Source: Prunella strophiata
Lineage: Eukaryota > Chordata > Aves > Passeriformes > Prunellidae
Length of the DNA stretch: 64,000 nt
Direction of reading: 5' to 3'
Assembly (NCBI GenBank): GCA_036583965.1
Contig: JAZBQD010000030.1
Span: 115,006,326 to 115,070,325 of the forward strand
Below the pieces are notes generated by a model. That model was not told where the DNA came from and made no database searches. It saw only the letters and a list, made by a program, of their open reading frames with translations. Positions 1-11,199 of this stretch are shown here, one piece after another (position 1 is the first letter of the stretch; each line of letters begins with the position of its first letter). Position numbers and translations under genes: made by a program.

Positions 1-926
1 TCATGGACCCCAGAATTTCTGTTCTTCCTGTCCCCTTGGGCCCCTCTCACCAACCTGGCACCAGAGCTTCTCATGGTCCCAGACAGACATCCCCATGCCC
101 CACACCTCCAGCAAGGAAGTGCCCCCAGTGCCACTGGTGCTTGTCCTGATAGACTTCAGGATGCTGAAGTCCAGCATCCAGCCTGGATGCTGCCACGGTT
201 GGCAGTGCCTCACTGCACCCCCGCACCTGCCCTCAGGCAGGTGGCACCACCTGTCCTAGGATTCAGGGCTCCAGGGCTGCAGCAAAAACACAGAACACAC
301 AAAATCCCAATGGCATCACTAGCTCATCATGGGGTCACAGAGCTTTTGGAGGCCCAGCAGCTCTCCAGCCCCAGCTGTGACCTCTTGCCACATAAAGGCT
401 AGCGCAGCAGCACATGTCTCAGCTCATTAGCTCATTAGCATAATTAATGCTAATGCTCACAACCAGCCTTACCAACACTGATGAACTTGGGCTAACAACC
501 TCACAAGAGGAGAAGGAAGTTCAAAGCCTGGCTACAGGCAGTTTCCCAGAGGCAATATCATGCTCCTTAGCCCCGTTTTGTGTGTCCTGGCTGCAAGGTA
601 GCTCCACACTGATGCAAGCAAGGCACAGCAGGACCCACCTCAAGAGAGGCCCACACCATGCTCTGGATGATGGGCAGCCTTGCGCTGTGCCCGATGGCAG
701 TGGCATTGCCCACTGCTTGCACACAGAAAGGATGTACAGGACTTGGCCCCATTCCGGACTCACACCAAGGGTGGGGATCTCTGCTCCGGCATTCCTGCTG
801 CAAACGCTGCCCATCAAAGCCACAACACCTGCACCAAACACCCTGCACTGGCAGGTCTCCCACCCCAGGCTGCTCACAGCCCTGGCTATGCCCCTGCTGA
901 GCTCCAGCCTCAATACCTGTACCTAC
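1..926 (-). other. DCHS1 intron following the first coding exon (partial)
   Basis: No frame on the minus strand continues the cadherin repeat, so this is read as intron. It contains a near-palindromic AT-rich element at 433-455. I saw no repeat family and no second DCHS1 exon. Confidence 0.7.
433..455. promoter_or_regulatory. Inverted octamer-like / TAAT palindrome in DCHS1 intron
   Basis: An ATTAGCAT octamer variant (434-441) faces its own inverse, ATGCTAAT, across a TAATTA core. The nearly perfect 23-bp palindrome sits in otherwise GC-rich DNA. POU and homeodomain proteins bind such sites; a regulatory role here is inference only. Confidence 0.3.
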
Positions 927-2678
927 CTGCAAGAAGCAGGTCCCAACAGGGGTGTTCTCCTTCAGGGATACGTTGTAGAAGTTACTCCTGAACACTGGCT
1001 CATTGTCATTGACATCCTGCAAGGCCACATGCACCACAGCTGAGGAAGAGAGGGCAGGGATTCCTCGGTCTGTGGCCAGCACAGTGAGCTGAGGCTGAGG
1101 ATCCTTTTCATAATCCAGTGGGGCAGCAGTGGTGATGATGCCAGTGGCAGGGTCAATGGTAAACCAGCTGGAGTGGGTGTCACGGCCATGCAGAATGCTG
1201 TATCGCACCTCCCCATTGGGACCCTGGTCCTTGTCACGAGCTGTCACCTGCAGGACAAAGCTGCCTGGGTACACCACCTCAGGGATGCTCTGCTTGTACT
1301 CCTGCTGGTCAAAGAGCGGGGGATTGTCATTAACATCCATCACCTGCAGCACAAAGGCTGATTCTGCCCGGAGCGGGGGTGTTCCTGAGTCAGTAGCTGT
1401 CACCCTCAGATCATAGGAGTCTCTTTCTTCCCGATCCAGAAGCTGGTCCACACAGATCAGATAGATTATGTTGTCCTTGGTAGTGAGGGCAAACTTGCCA
1501 TCTCCTCCCTCCAGTGTTACATTGACATTGGAATACTCCCCATAGTCGGGATCAGAAACAGAAATGCGTGCCACATACTGTCCGGGCTGGGCTCCCTCGG
1601 AGATCTGTGGGGAGCCATCCTCACTCAGAAAGATGATAGTCATGGTGGGCTGGTTGTCATTGTAGTCACGCACATGGATAGTGACAAAGGCTGTGGTGAC
1701 CTCAGGATGGACAGCCTTATCCCTTGCCTGTACCACCAGCTCATGCACCTTCCTCACTTCATAGTCCAGACCCTTGTTGAGCTTGATGACTCCAGTCCGG
1801 GCATCAATGGTGAAGTACTGGTCAGGATCGCTCTGCCGCCGGTTGATCTCATAAATCACATCCCCATTGTCACCTTCATCTGCGTCAGAGGCAAAGACCT
1901 GCAGGATGCTGCTGCCAGGTTTCAGATTCTCTGAAATGAGCGTATGATAGCGGCTCTGATTGAAGCTGGGGGCATTGTCGTTGATGTCCTGAATGGACAC
2001 ATCCAGCGTCATCTGGGTGCTCCGGGGCGGAGAACCCCCATCGTAGGCTTCCAGCAGCAGTGAGTATGACGAACGGTTCTCTCGATCCAGAACGTTGCTG
2101 ACCACCAGGTCCAAATACAGGACCCCATTGGGTCCTCGACGCGTTTCCAGGCGGAAGGCCTGCCCCACATTCCCTCCCTTAATCATGTAGCCTTGTGTAT
2201 TCAGGAGGCCACTGTCAGCATCAAAGGCTGGGTCCAAGGGAAACCTGCTGCCAATGGGTGTGTGCTCTGGGATCTGAAAGGTGCTGTGCTGTTTGGGAAA
2301 CGCTGGGGCATGGTCATTGATGTCATTCACTTGGATGTTCACTTCTACCGTGATGCCCTCTGGGGTGACAGCAATGAAGCTGTAGCGGTCCCGAGTCTCC
2401 CGGTCCAGGACACGAGCTGTTTTGATGATCCCAGTATTCTCATCTATCCCCAGGTCAGTGGAGACGCCACTGCCCTCCTGTGCTGAGATGAAATACATGT
2501 AGGCACTAGTTTCAGGGGGTAGGCCAGCACTGATGTCCCCAATGATGGTGCCGGCCGGCTGCTCCTCATCTATTTGTAGATCCAGGGTGCCCAGGACAGC
2601 AGAGCCCATCCCTGCTCTCAGGCCCCCAAGAATAAGCAGCTCCAGCAGAAGCACTGTTGACCTCTTCATTTGCTCCAT
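927..2678 (-). CDS. DCHS1: Dachsous cadherin-related 1, first coding exon (partial gene)
   Basis: This exon encodes the N-terminal 584 residues of a giant protocadherin that binds FAT4 on neighbouring cells in planar cell polarity and Hippo signalling. A hydrophobic signal peptide covers residues 1-26. Five full cadherin repeats follow and a sixth begins; Ca-binding linkers are at about 119-126 (DINDHAPAF), 231-238 (DINDNAPSF), 338-344 (DYNDNQP), 448-454 (DVNDNPP) and 555-561 (DVNDNEP). LDRE/LDYE motifs occur in the repeats. The start of the mature protein (DLQIDEEQPAGT, then IGDISAGLP) matches my recollection of mammalian DCHS1 almost exactly, which separates it from other protocadherins. 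The ATG at 2676-2678 lies 9 bases inside an exon whose acceptor (CTGCTAG) ends at 2688. The exon ends in phase 0 at donor CAG|GTAGGT (926-921). The open frame continues to 567, but that part is intron read-through and loses cadherin character. Downstream exons lie beyond the left edge. Confidence 0.93.
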
Positions 2679-2687
2679 GGCTGGTAA

Positions 2688-3430
2688 CTAGCAGAGCAGA
2701 GGGTGGCTTGATCTCCTTTGCAGAGTTCGCTTTAATCCTGCCTGGAATGCAGACCAGAGGATACTGGTTATGAGGGAGCAAAGGAAGGACAGAAAACAGC
2801 CTGGAGAGGGAAGGCCTGCCAGCTACCTGCTGCCCGATCACTGTGTAACAGCAGTCCCTCACAAGAAGCAAATGTGACAATATGTCAGAGCCTGTGAGAA
2901 CAAAGGCCTGGGACAGCACCTGGAGTCAGCCCAGCAGCTCATACCTGACAGTGAGCCGAGGTAAGCAGCTAGGACCCTGTCACAGAGGTGTTTCCTACAT
3001 CCTCAGGTGCTCTTTGCAACCACTGCCCACCTGGCAGCCCCGGCATTAGCTGCCCCAGAGCAGCATTTCCTGTGTCTTTAACAGCTAAATGCTTCCTGTG
3101 AGGTTCAGAGCCTGTCTGCAAGAGGACAGAGGTTTTTGGGCAATCAGCAGCCTTGCATCTCTCCACCCTGAAAAAAGCTGGTCTCAAATTACGAGATAGC
3201 TCAGCGAGTCACTGGTTGAGACCCTAGTCCCCACCCCCTCTCTCCCCAGCAGTGTGCCTTTCAGGACCTCAGGGACATAGGTGCCAAAAACCCATGAAGT
3301 GCAAATCTGGTGTGCCTGGGAAGGAGCACAGAACTGGAGCGGGCTTTCATCCAGTGAACAATAAATCAAAAAGGATGTATTGCAAAGGATGTGCCCACAG
3401 CTGGGAATGCCCGGGATAAAATCAGACCAT
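2688..3430. other. DCHS1 upstream intron, no coding signal
   Basis: The stretch upstream of the first coding exon begins with the polypyrimidine/AG acceptor at 2688-2700 (minus strand). No convincing exon, repeat family or RNA gene was seen. Confidence 0.5.
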
Positions 3431-3870
3431 GCTCATTGTTTGGGCTGGCACGGCGATCTGCGGGTGCCCCAAGCCGGTACCATGGAGGGCGGTGGCAGTG
3501 CCGTAGGAACGCAGCGACTCCCTCGGAGCTGCCAGCTGCTCCGTCCCACACCCTCCGCTGCTCACTCCCCTCCTTTGTCTCCTCGCTGCTCCTTGCTGGC
3601 TCCGGCTCCTTCCCTCCCTTTCCCCGTAACTGCATTTCATTGCAGCAGTGGGGGAGGGACGCACAACCAGCCGCAGCTCCTGCAGCACTGCAGCTGGACA
3701 CGGCAGACGCGCCGGACACCCGCCCTGTGCCCGCGGGCTGCCAGCCCCTGCACTGCCCTCCCCTCCCGAGAACAGCCGCAGTAACACAGCGCCCGAGGAG
3801 CTGCTGAGGAACACCGACCCCAACACCCGCTCAGCCCCAGCGAACGAGGCTTCGTGGTCTGCGGGGATGG
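3430..3870. promoter_or_regulatory. CpG-rich segment upstream of DCHS1
   Basis: GC-rich DNA with repeated CpG (several CGs around 3700-3740) lies about 0.8-1.2 kb upstream of the DCHS1 coding start on its 5' side. It could hold an alternative 5' exon or promoter. No TATA box or coding frame with family similarity was found. Confidence 0.4.
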
Positions 3871-3929
3871 CGGCAGCATGAGCTCACACTTGGACTCTCT
3901 TGAAAGCGTTTGCTGCTGGGCCCATAACC

Positions 3930-6190
3930 ACACTCAGGAGCCGCTCATGTCAGATGCAGGAGCAAGAACCTCCCTGTCTTGGGGGATGGAGGTGGCTGGC
4001 AATGCCTAGTTTGGGGACCAAGAATATCAGCCCTTGACCAAAAAACTCCACGGTGGTGTTAACCCTTTCCAGGGCATATATGATGGTATTCTTGTGTCCC
4101 CTTTCCCACCTTGGATCAGCTGTCTAGATTTTTTTTTTCCTGTGCAAATCCTGGGTTAGTGACAGAAACAAAATAATTTAAAAGTATTTTCTACTCATAA
4201 TGAAATGTTTACTTCAGTGGGCATCCAGTCTGAGGCCTATCCACACAGTCTGAGGTAAATCCACATGCTCTTCTTGTACCCAGCAGGTGCAAGCCCTCAC
4301 AATGTCCTTGGACCTGAAGTCAAAAGAAAATACTTTTGTGTGCTGCAGTTTGGGAATCTGCACGAACTTAGTGGTTCTACACAGGTCTGCCTCTCTGTTG
4401 GAGCTAGTTTTAATTCCCCAGATGGAGGGGTAACTGCCTACCCCCAGAACATGCAGTGCTGGAGGAATGGGGTCTGAGGTAGCTTCTGTGATGAGACTGC
4501 ACCATTCCAATGGTGCTCCAGATGCTCAGGTCATGGCAAGGGCCAGGGCAGACAGTTTAAAGCCTTGGCAGGAGCTTAGAACCAAAAAAAAAAAAAAAAA
4601 AACCAAAACTGTAGGAGAGCAGGTAGAAGGTGGGCCAAGATTCCCTGGGGCAACCTCAGTGACTAATGGCAGGATAGAGCTAACAGTTCTTGGGTAGTGT
4701 CTGGAAGAAATCAGGGCATAGACATAGGGAAAAGCCCACCTGGTTCCATTAGTAATGTTGCCTTGAGAAGTTAATGAGGCTTTATGGACTGCTAGAGAGG
4801 AGAAGAGAGACTTGAAAAGCGAATCTGGGGAGTGTGAAGAGCAGCTGAGAGCACTACAACAACCAGGGAACAAAAATTAGGATCCCTGGGCTGGAAAACT
4901 GGTGATGAAAGCCTGTATAAGCTTCTTCAGTTCTGTCCTCCCTGGATGCAACTGAGTAGTTTCACAGCAAGCCTATCTTTCAGCAAAAGGTGGAACTGAA
5001 CATTACTAGACTGCACCAGTCGGAGGTACCAGCCGTCCTTGGTACCAGCAGACCCCTGTTACAATGAGGTCTGCAGGTTTGGGTCAGAGGGAAACAGCAG
5101 TGACCTCAGTGGATGCAGAGTCACAAAATCTGAACAGCTGCTTTCAGTTAGCAGAGAGCTCAGTGCAGGGCTGGCTTGGCCGGTCTGTGTAACGTGAGCC
5201 ACACTGCCCCGCTCCCTCTCTGTCCCTCCCACCACCGGGCACCGAGATCCCTTGTGAAGAAGGGCAGCAGGAGTCTCTGAAGAAAACTGCCAGGATGAGA
5301 ATCTCTTCACATAGATCTTTGAGGTCCAGAGCCATGGTGAGGAGGTTGATAGGAAGAGCAGCTAAAATGGAGCAAGCTGCAACATCCATCTAAGCCTAGA
5401 GCTGACACGCTGGGGCACCAGGAGAGCCCAGCCTACCTGTAGCAGATGTGTGTTATTTTGAAAGAAAAAATATATGGAATTACATTGGGACCACTGTGTG
5501 CACCCTTGCCAGTGGCAGCTTGCGCCACTGTCAGCCACGAGGAAGGGGAAGTGGGCTCCCAGCAGCCCCAGCAGAGGAGCTGGAAAGACGGCACCCACTG
5601 TGCATGCCACAAACAGATGTCAGAGTGCTTGCTGTGCAAAGGCTCCATGAAAGCTGCAGATGCTGCTGATGCCATACCCTAGGTCTGACATGAGAGGCCA
5701 TGACTCGTGTAATGATGTTTTTAAGACTCCAGTCCAGAAGAGGAAGCCTGTTTCATCTTTGCTGAGAACTGGTCACTGACCTGGAATATGCTTTCCTCCT
5801 GTACATTCACAGAGATTCTCTCTCTCTAGTTTCAGATGATCTACCCTCAAAACCATGCACAGCCCTGACTTGCCTGCAGTGCAGCCTTGGGCTAACAACT
5901 CATTTCCAGCCTCTACTCAGTCTACCACTTACCTACAGACACCTCCGTGCCTCCTGGCTCTCCTACAATCTCCCACCTGGGCCTGCGGGACCTGCACCCT
6001 TCTGCTCGCTCCCAGCCCGGCCAACACAGCCTCATGACCCTCTGATATGGCCCCGAGCAGTCAGAGCAGCGGTGGCACTCCTTTTCTGCAGATGCAGTTA
6101 AGTCCCTACTGCATCCTTGTGAATCCCATTTTTGTGCCACACTGGGGCTCCCCACGGGCTCTCCTGTCTCTCAGAACGCATCCCCCACAA
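3930..6190. other. Non-coding stretch between two CpG-rich segments
   Basis: The segment contains a 19-base poly-A run near 4584-4602 and no recognisable gene. If the CpG island to its right is the DCHS1 promoter, this is part of the first DCHS1 intron. Confidence 0.4.
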
Positions 6191-7260
6191 AGGAAAGTCT
6201 AATGAAACATTTCCGCGCCGGAGCCAATTCCCACAGTCCCAGTCTCGGGACATCCCCGCGCTGCATCGGCCCCTGCCAGATTGTGCCCATCGCCAAGGCG
6301 CTGCGGGGCCTCGCCTGCTCCCTGTGCACTGGAGCCCCCGGCTGTTGGGGCGCGCTCTCCCCCGAGCTCCGGCCTCCCGGGGCTCCCCAGCCGCCGGGCC
6401 CAGCGTCCGCTGCCGCTCCCTGTCCCCGTCCCTGGAGCTCCCGGACGTCCCGCACCGGGCGGCCTCGGTGCCGGCGTTCTGCCAGCCCCGCTCCCCGCTC
6501 CGCCCGGGCTCGCAGCCCCCGCCCGGCGCCTCCACGGTTCCGCTGAGCGCCCTCCCCTCGGCGGGTCTGCCCTGCAGCGGCACCGTGAGCGCCCGGTCCC
6601 GTGCCGTGCCGTGCTGTCCCGTCCCGTTCCGCCCGGCAGCCGCCAGCGCTGGGGCGGCCAGTGAGCCCGGTCCGGCCGCGGGTCCGCGGTGTTGCGCCGC
6701 CTCGGGCGCGTCCCCCCGTTCTCCCCCGCCCCCCCCCCCCCCCCCCCCAGCTCCATTGTCTCCGCGGCGGAGGCAGAAACAAAGCGCCTGGTCCCGGTCC
6801 CGGTCCGGTCCCACCGTGCGACGATGCCACCGTGCGGGGCTCCGGCAGGGGCCGAGCTCCGGCGCCAGGACTTACACTGCGCGTCCCGTGCCGGCGGCGT
6901 TCACATCCCGCAGGGTCCGGCCCCGCCACGACGTCTCGCAGCCTCCCCGCTGCTCCGGCGACAGAGTCTCTCCAGTACCGCCGGCCGCTCCAGTGCCCCG
7001 AGCGCTCCGGTGCTCCCCCGGTGCCGCGGCCGCCCCGGTGCGGCTGTGGCCCCGCGGAGCGCTCGGCAGCGGGTCGGCGCTGGCTCGGAGCTGGCGCGGC
7101 GCGAAGGCTCCTGCTGAAACCCGACCCAGCGCCGCCCTCAGCCCCCCGCTCCCTCCGCCGCCCCCCTCCCCGCCCCGCACCGGAGCGCGCCGGCGGAGCG
7201 CGGCCTCGAGGCGGCCCCGGACGGGCGAGCGGGGGTGCGGGCGGTGCGTCTGTATGGCCG
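6190..7260 (-). promoter_or_regulatory. Strong CpG island, probable DCHS1 promoter / 5' exon
   Basis: About 1.1 kb is extremely GC- and CpG-dense, with a poly-C run of roughly 20 bases near 6730-6749. It lies 5' of DCHS1 on the minus strand with no other supported gene nearby, so DCHS1 promoter is the simplest reading. Long open frames cross it on both strands (for example 6132-7445 plus and 6171-7469 minus), as expected where stop codons are rare; they have low-complexity Pro/Arg/Gly/Ala content and no family similarity, so none is called. A divergent plus-strand transcript starting here cannot be excluded. Confidence 0.6.
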
Positions 7261-8040
7261 GGCTCCAAGGGGTCGGGGAGCAGGATCGGCACGGAGAGGG
7301 AGAAAGGGCTGGACCCGGGGTACAGAAGGATGGAAGGACGCGGTGGGTGCCGGGAGCCCGAGAAAATGGGAAGAGGTTGGCAGGAGCCGGAGCAGCAGTG
7401 GGACGGGACAGGGCAAGGGAGAGGGCTGGACAGGGGATGAAATGAGGCTGTGGGCGACGCTGGGGGCATGTGGGGACATGATCACAGGCCATTCTTTCCT
7501 CTCTACCGCAGTTGCTTCTTCAGCACATAACCCAGTGCTCAAGTACCTGTGACCTGCCAACACCTTGGCTCACATCAGGGCTCCTAAGGTCCAGCCTGGT
7601 CCAGGCTCACTCAGTGCGCCTGTGCTACAAGGGACTGGGGCTCCACCAGTCTATGCCAGGGAAAAAAACAAGACTGATGACTGTCCAGGCATCTCCACCA
7701 GCAGCTGGCTCCTCAGCTCAGCTTGGCCACTTAGGCAGCTTTTCCCTGCTGCAGACAGGTCTCAGCAGTCTGTGTGTCTGTTTGAGCCATGCAGCCTCTA
7801 GGGCCAGTAACCACTGCAGGACCTTCTTTGATTTCTTAGTGGAGAAACTGCTGTTGACTAGGTCTGTTGCTAAGATCATCTGCTAAAGGCCATGGCTCAG
7901 TGTGCTCTGAGATGGTCAGATGGTCCTTACAATCTTGTGCCTGTTCCTGTTTCAGCAACTTCAGCCTTGACTTAGCTATCGTGTCTCTTATTTCTCTGAC
8001 AGACCTTTAATGACATTTTGTGTAGAGTATAACAGTTCTC
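7260..8040. other. Intergenic, nothing recognised
   Basis: The DNA leaves the CpG island and becomes ordinary unique-looking sequence up to a CR1 element. No coding frame or RNA was supported. Confidence 0.4.
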
Positions 8041-8041
8041 A

Positions 8042-8990
8042 ATCCCCATGTGTAAGAAACCAGGCAAGGAAGGTGAGAGACTGGCACAGCTGAGTCAGGA
8101 CCTGCTGGTCAAACTAAAGACCAAGATGGAAACTCACAGGCAGTGGAAACAGGAGCAGGTATCCCAAGAGGAATATAGGGACCTTGCCCAGCTGTGTAGG
8201 GAAATTGTGAGGAAGGCTGAGGCACAACTGGAGCTGACCTTGGTCAGAAATACAAAGAATTATAAAAAGAATTTCTACAGGAATGTCAGCCAAAAAAGAA
8301 ATGTCAAAGACAGTGTACCCTGCTGATAAACATGACTGGCAAGCTGGTAACAAGGGACAAGGAGAAGGCTGATAGGTTCAGCCACATTGGGCAGGATTGT
8401 TGATCTGTTGGAGTGTAGGAAGGCTCTGCAGAGGGTCTGGACAGGCTGGATTGATGGGCTGATCAGCTGATGTATCACATTCAACACGGCCAAGTGCTGG
8501 ATCCTGGACTTGAATCACCACAACCTCAGACAGCACTCCAGGCTGGGAACAGAGTGGCTGGGAAGTTGGAAAAGGACCTGGGGGTGCTGGTTGACAGTGG
8601 CTAAACATGAGACAGTATGTGCCCAGGTGGGCAAGAAGGCTAAGGGCACCTGGCTTCTGTCAGCAATAGTGTAGCCAGCAGGACCAGGGCAATAATTCCT
8701 CCCTTCTACTCCACTCTGGAAGGACCCCACTCCACCTGGAGCACTGCTCCCAGCTCTGGAGTCGTCAGTACAGGAAAGACAGACCTGTTGGATTGATCCA
8801 GAGAAGAGTCCCAAAAATGATCAGAGATCTGGAGCACCTCTCCCATGAGAACATGTTGAAAGAGTTGGGGTTCTTCAGCTTGGAGAGAGTCGGCTCTGGG
8901 GAGATTTTAGAGGCCCTTCCAGAACTTAAAGGGACATTATGACAAAGATGGGGACAGACTTTTTAGCAGGGCCTCTAATGACAGAATGTG
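8042..8990 (+). mobile_element. CR1 LINE, sense, internally deleted, ORF2 remnant
   Basis: An open stretch at 8048-8326 encodes the CR1 ORF2 linker between endonuclease and reverse transcriptase, recognisable from NFYRNVSQKRNVKDSVP. The text just after its stop is the usual LVT-DKEKA segment. The sequence then jumps to the CR1 3' region (CTGGAAAAGGACCTGGGGGT and later lines), so most of the reverse transcriptase is deleted. Inactive. Confidence 0.85.
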
Positions 8991-9079
8991 ATGGTTTTTT
9001 TAAAAAAAACCAGTAGATTCAGACTAGGAGGGGTCATTCATATGGGGCTTTTTAGTCCAAAGAGGTGTCTAGAAACTCA

Positions 9080-9730
9080 CAGAAAGAAATTAGCAGAAAC
9101 CTCATGATGTTCAATAAGGAGAAGTACAAAGTTCAGCATCTTCAGAATAACCCCAAAATTACTACAGGTTGGGAACCATCTGCCTAAGTCACAGTCCTGC
9201 TGAAAGGAACATGAGAGTAGGAATGAGCATGGAATGAAGAGTCAGTAGGATGCCCTCATTGCAAATCAGGCAAACAACTTCTCCACTGCATTAGGAGAAT
9301 GGTCAGCAGCAGACTGAGGGGAACAATCATCCCCCTTGAACTGGGATATTGTGAAGCCACAACTGGAATCCTCTGTACATTTTTGTCTCTCCCTGTTCAT
9401 GAGGGATTTTGAAAAACTGTAGGTGGTCTGGGACATCTGATCAATTTATAATACGATACTGAAGAAGCTGGGCTCTCTTGGTCTGGTGATGCTTAAGCAG
9501 TAGGGCTGTTTAACAGCATCCTGCTGCTGCCTCAAAGACAGGTTACAAAGGTGATGGAACCAAATGCAGATAGTAGCACAATAACAATGACCACACTTAC
9601 ACCTTGAGAGATCCGGAGGGAAGATTAGAGACTGGTTTTTTTGCTCGAGGGTAGTGTAGCACTGAAAAAAGCTACTCATAGAGTAGTGAATCTCATCTCC
9701 TTGCAAGTTTCCAAGGTTGATCTGATCCAT
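9080..9730 (+). mobile_element. Old, degraded CR1 LINE 3' region, sense
   Basis: Phrases such as AACCTCATGATGTTCAATAAGG match the CR1 3' segment but with many changes. Reading frames are broken throughout. Limits are approximate. Confidence 0.5.
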
Positions 9731-9734
9731 TACT

Positions 9735-10240
9735 GCTGATTGTCTTCACATAAGAGGTTAGATTATGCAATTCTGGATACCTCTGTTAACCACAGGGCTG
9801 TCTACTATGAACTGATGAATTTCATTCAATTTCTGTTATGCTACTCCTTAATAATAGCTTTTTGCTTTTATGATGTCCCAGCCACTCTCTATACTCACAC
9901 TGCCTCTCGATGTTGTGTCACTAAGCTACCTTATCCATGTACTTTTTTTTTTTTCTGAGATCTTTACTGAAAAAAATTGAGATAGAGGAGCTCTAAAACT
10001 GACCTTGAAAAGACTGTGCATTTCCTCAAGCATAAAACTCCTAATTTACTATTTTTTTCTTTTTGCCAGTCTTCCACATTTTAGAGTTTTCATATTAATA
10101 TCTGTCTTCTTCAGTTGAGTAAATAATTTCTCATGTTTTACTATAGTACTGCAGTTCAGATAGTCTGCTCAACTGAAAGGTTGATCCTGGCCCCAAAAAA
10201 GCCACTTATGAAGGTGTCTAATGTGCTATTCTAGCAAAAT
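9735..10240. other. AT-rich intergenic DNA
   Basis: Unique-looking AT-rich sequence with a T run near 9945. Nothing recognised. Confidence 0.4.
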
Positions 10241-10244
10241 TTGG

Positions 10245-11195
10245 CAAAATGACAGAATCACAGAACATGGTGAGCTGGAAAGCATCCACAAGGACCATCA
10301 AGAGTAACTGCTGGGCTTCCACAGCACCATCCCCAAGAGTCACACCATGTGCCTGAGAGTATTATCCAAATGCTCCTTGAAGCCTCTGTTAGGTTTGGTG
10401 CTATGACCACTGCCCTGGGTTCCAGTGCCCAACCGCCCTCTGGCTGAAGGACCTTTTCCTAATATCCAACCTAAACCTCTCTTGACACAACTTCAGGCCA
10501 TTCCCTCGGGTCCTGTCACTGTCACCACAGTGTCTGCCCCTCCTCTGCCCCTCATGAGGAAGTTGTAGACAGCTTTAAGCTCTCTTCTCCAGCTGAACAG
10601 ACCAAGTGCCCTCAGCTGCTCCTCACACAGCTTCCCCCCAAGGCCCTTCACCATCTCTTGCCCTCCTTTGGAGGTTCTCTAATAGTTTAACATCTTTCTT
10701 AAATTGCAGTGCCCAAACCTGCACACAGTTTTCCAGGTGAGGCCTCCCCAGTGCAGAGCAAATCCTTGTCCAAGGGGGACAATCCTTCCTTGGCCTGGCT
10801 GGCCATGCTGGCCCTGCTGCCCCCAGGACAGGGATGTCCCCCCTGGCTACCAGGGCACTGCTGACTCACAGTCAGCTTTCTGCTGACCAGGACTCCCAGG
10901 TCTCCTTCCACGGCTCAGCTTTCCAGCATCTAATTTCCCAGTCTGTGTGTACATCCAGGATGCCCCATCCCAGGTGCAGAACCTGGCACTTTCCCTTGTT
11001 GAACTTCATCTGGTTGGTGACTGCCCTGTCCTCTAATTTGTCCAGGTCTCTTTGCAAGGCCTCCCTGCCTTCCAGGGAGTCAACAGCTCCTCCCAGTTTT
11101 ACATCAACAGCCAGCTTGCTCAGTATCCCTTCCATTCCTGCATCCAAGTAATTTATGAAGATGCTGAGGAGCACAGGGTCTATCACATTACTGAC
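10245..11195 (-). mobile_element. CR1 LINE, antisense, with reverse transcriptase C-terminal remnant
   Basis: The left end is the inverted CR1 3' terminus (ACAGAATCACAGAAC...). Minus-strand translation at 10872-11186 gives the end of the CR1 reverse transcriptase: FINYLDAGMEGILSKLAVD, then LEGREALQRDLDKLEDRAV. The copy is 5'-truncated near 11195, and its frame is broken downstream. Confidence 0.88.
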
Positions 11196-11199
11196 ATAT

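Noticed and set aside
567..926. Extension of the DCHS1 open frame beyond residue 584
   Set aside because: Cadherin similarity ends exactly at a strong donor (CAG|GTAGGT); the remainder is intron.
6132..7469. Several open frames of 400+ codons on both strands across the CpG island
   Set aside because: Stop codons are rare in such GC-rich DNA; translations are Pro/Arg/Gly/Ala low-complexity in every frame and show no domain.
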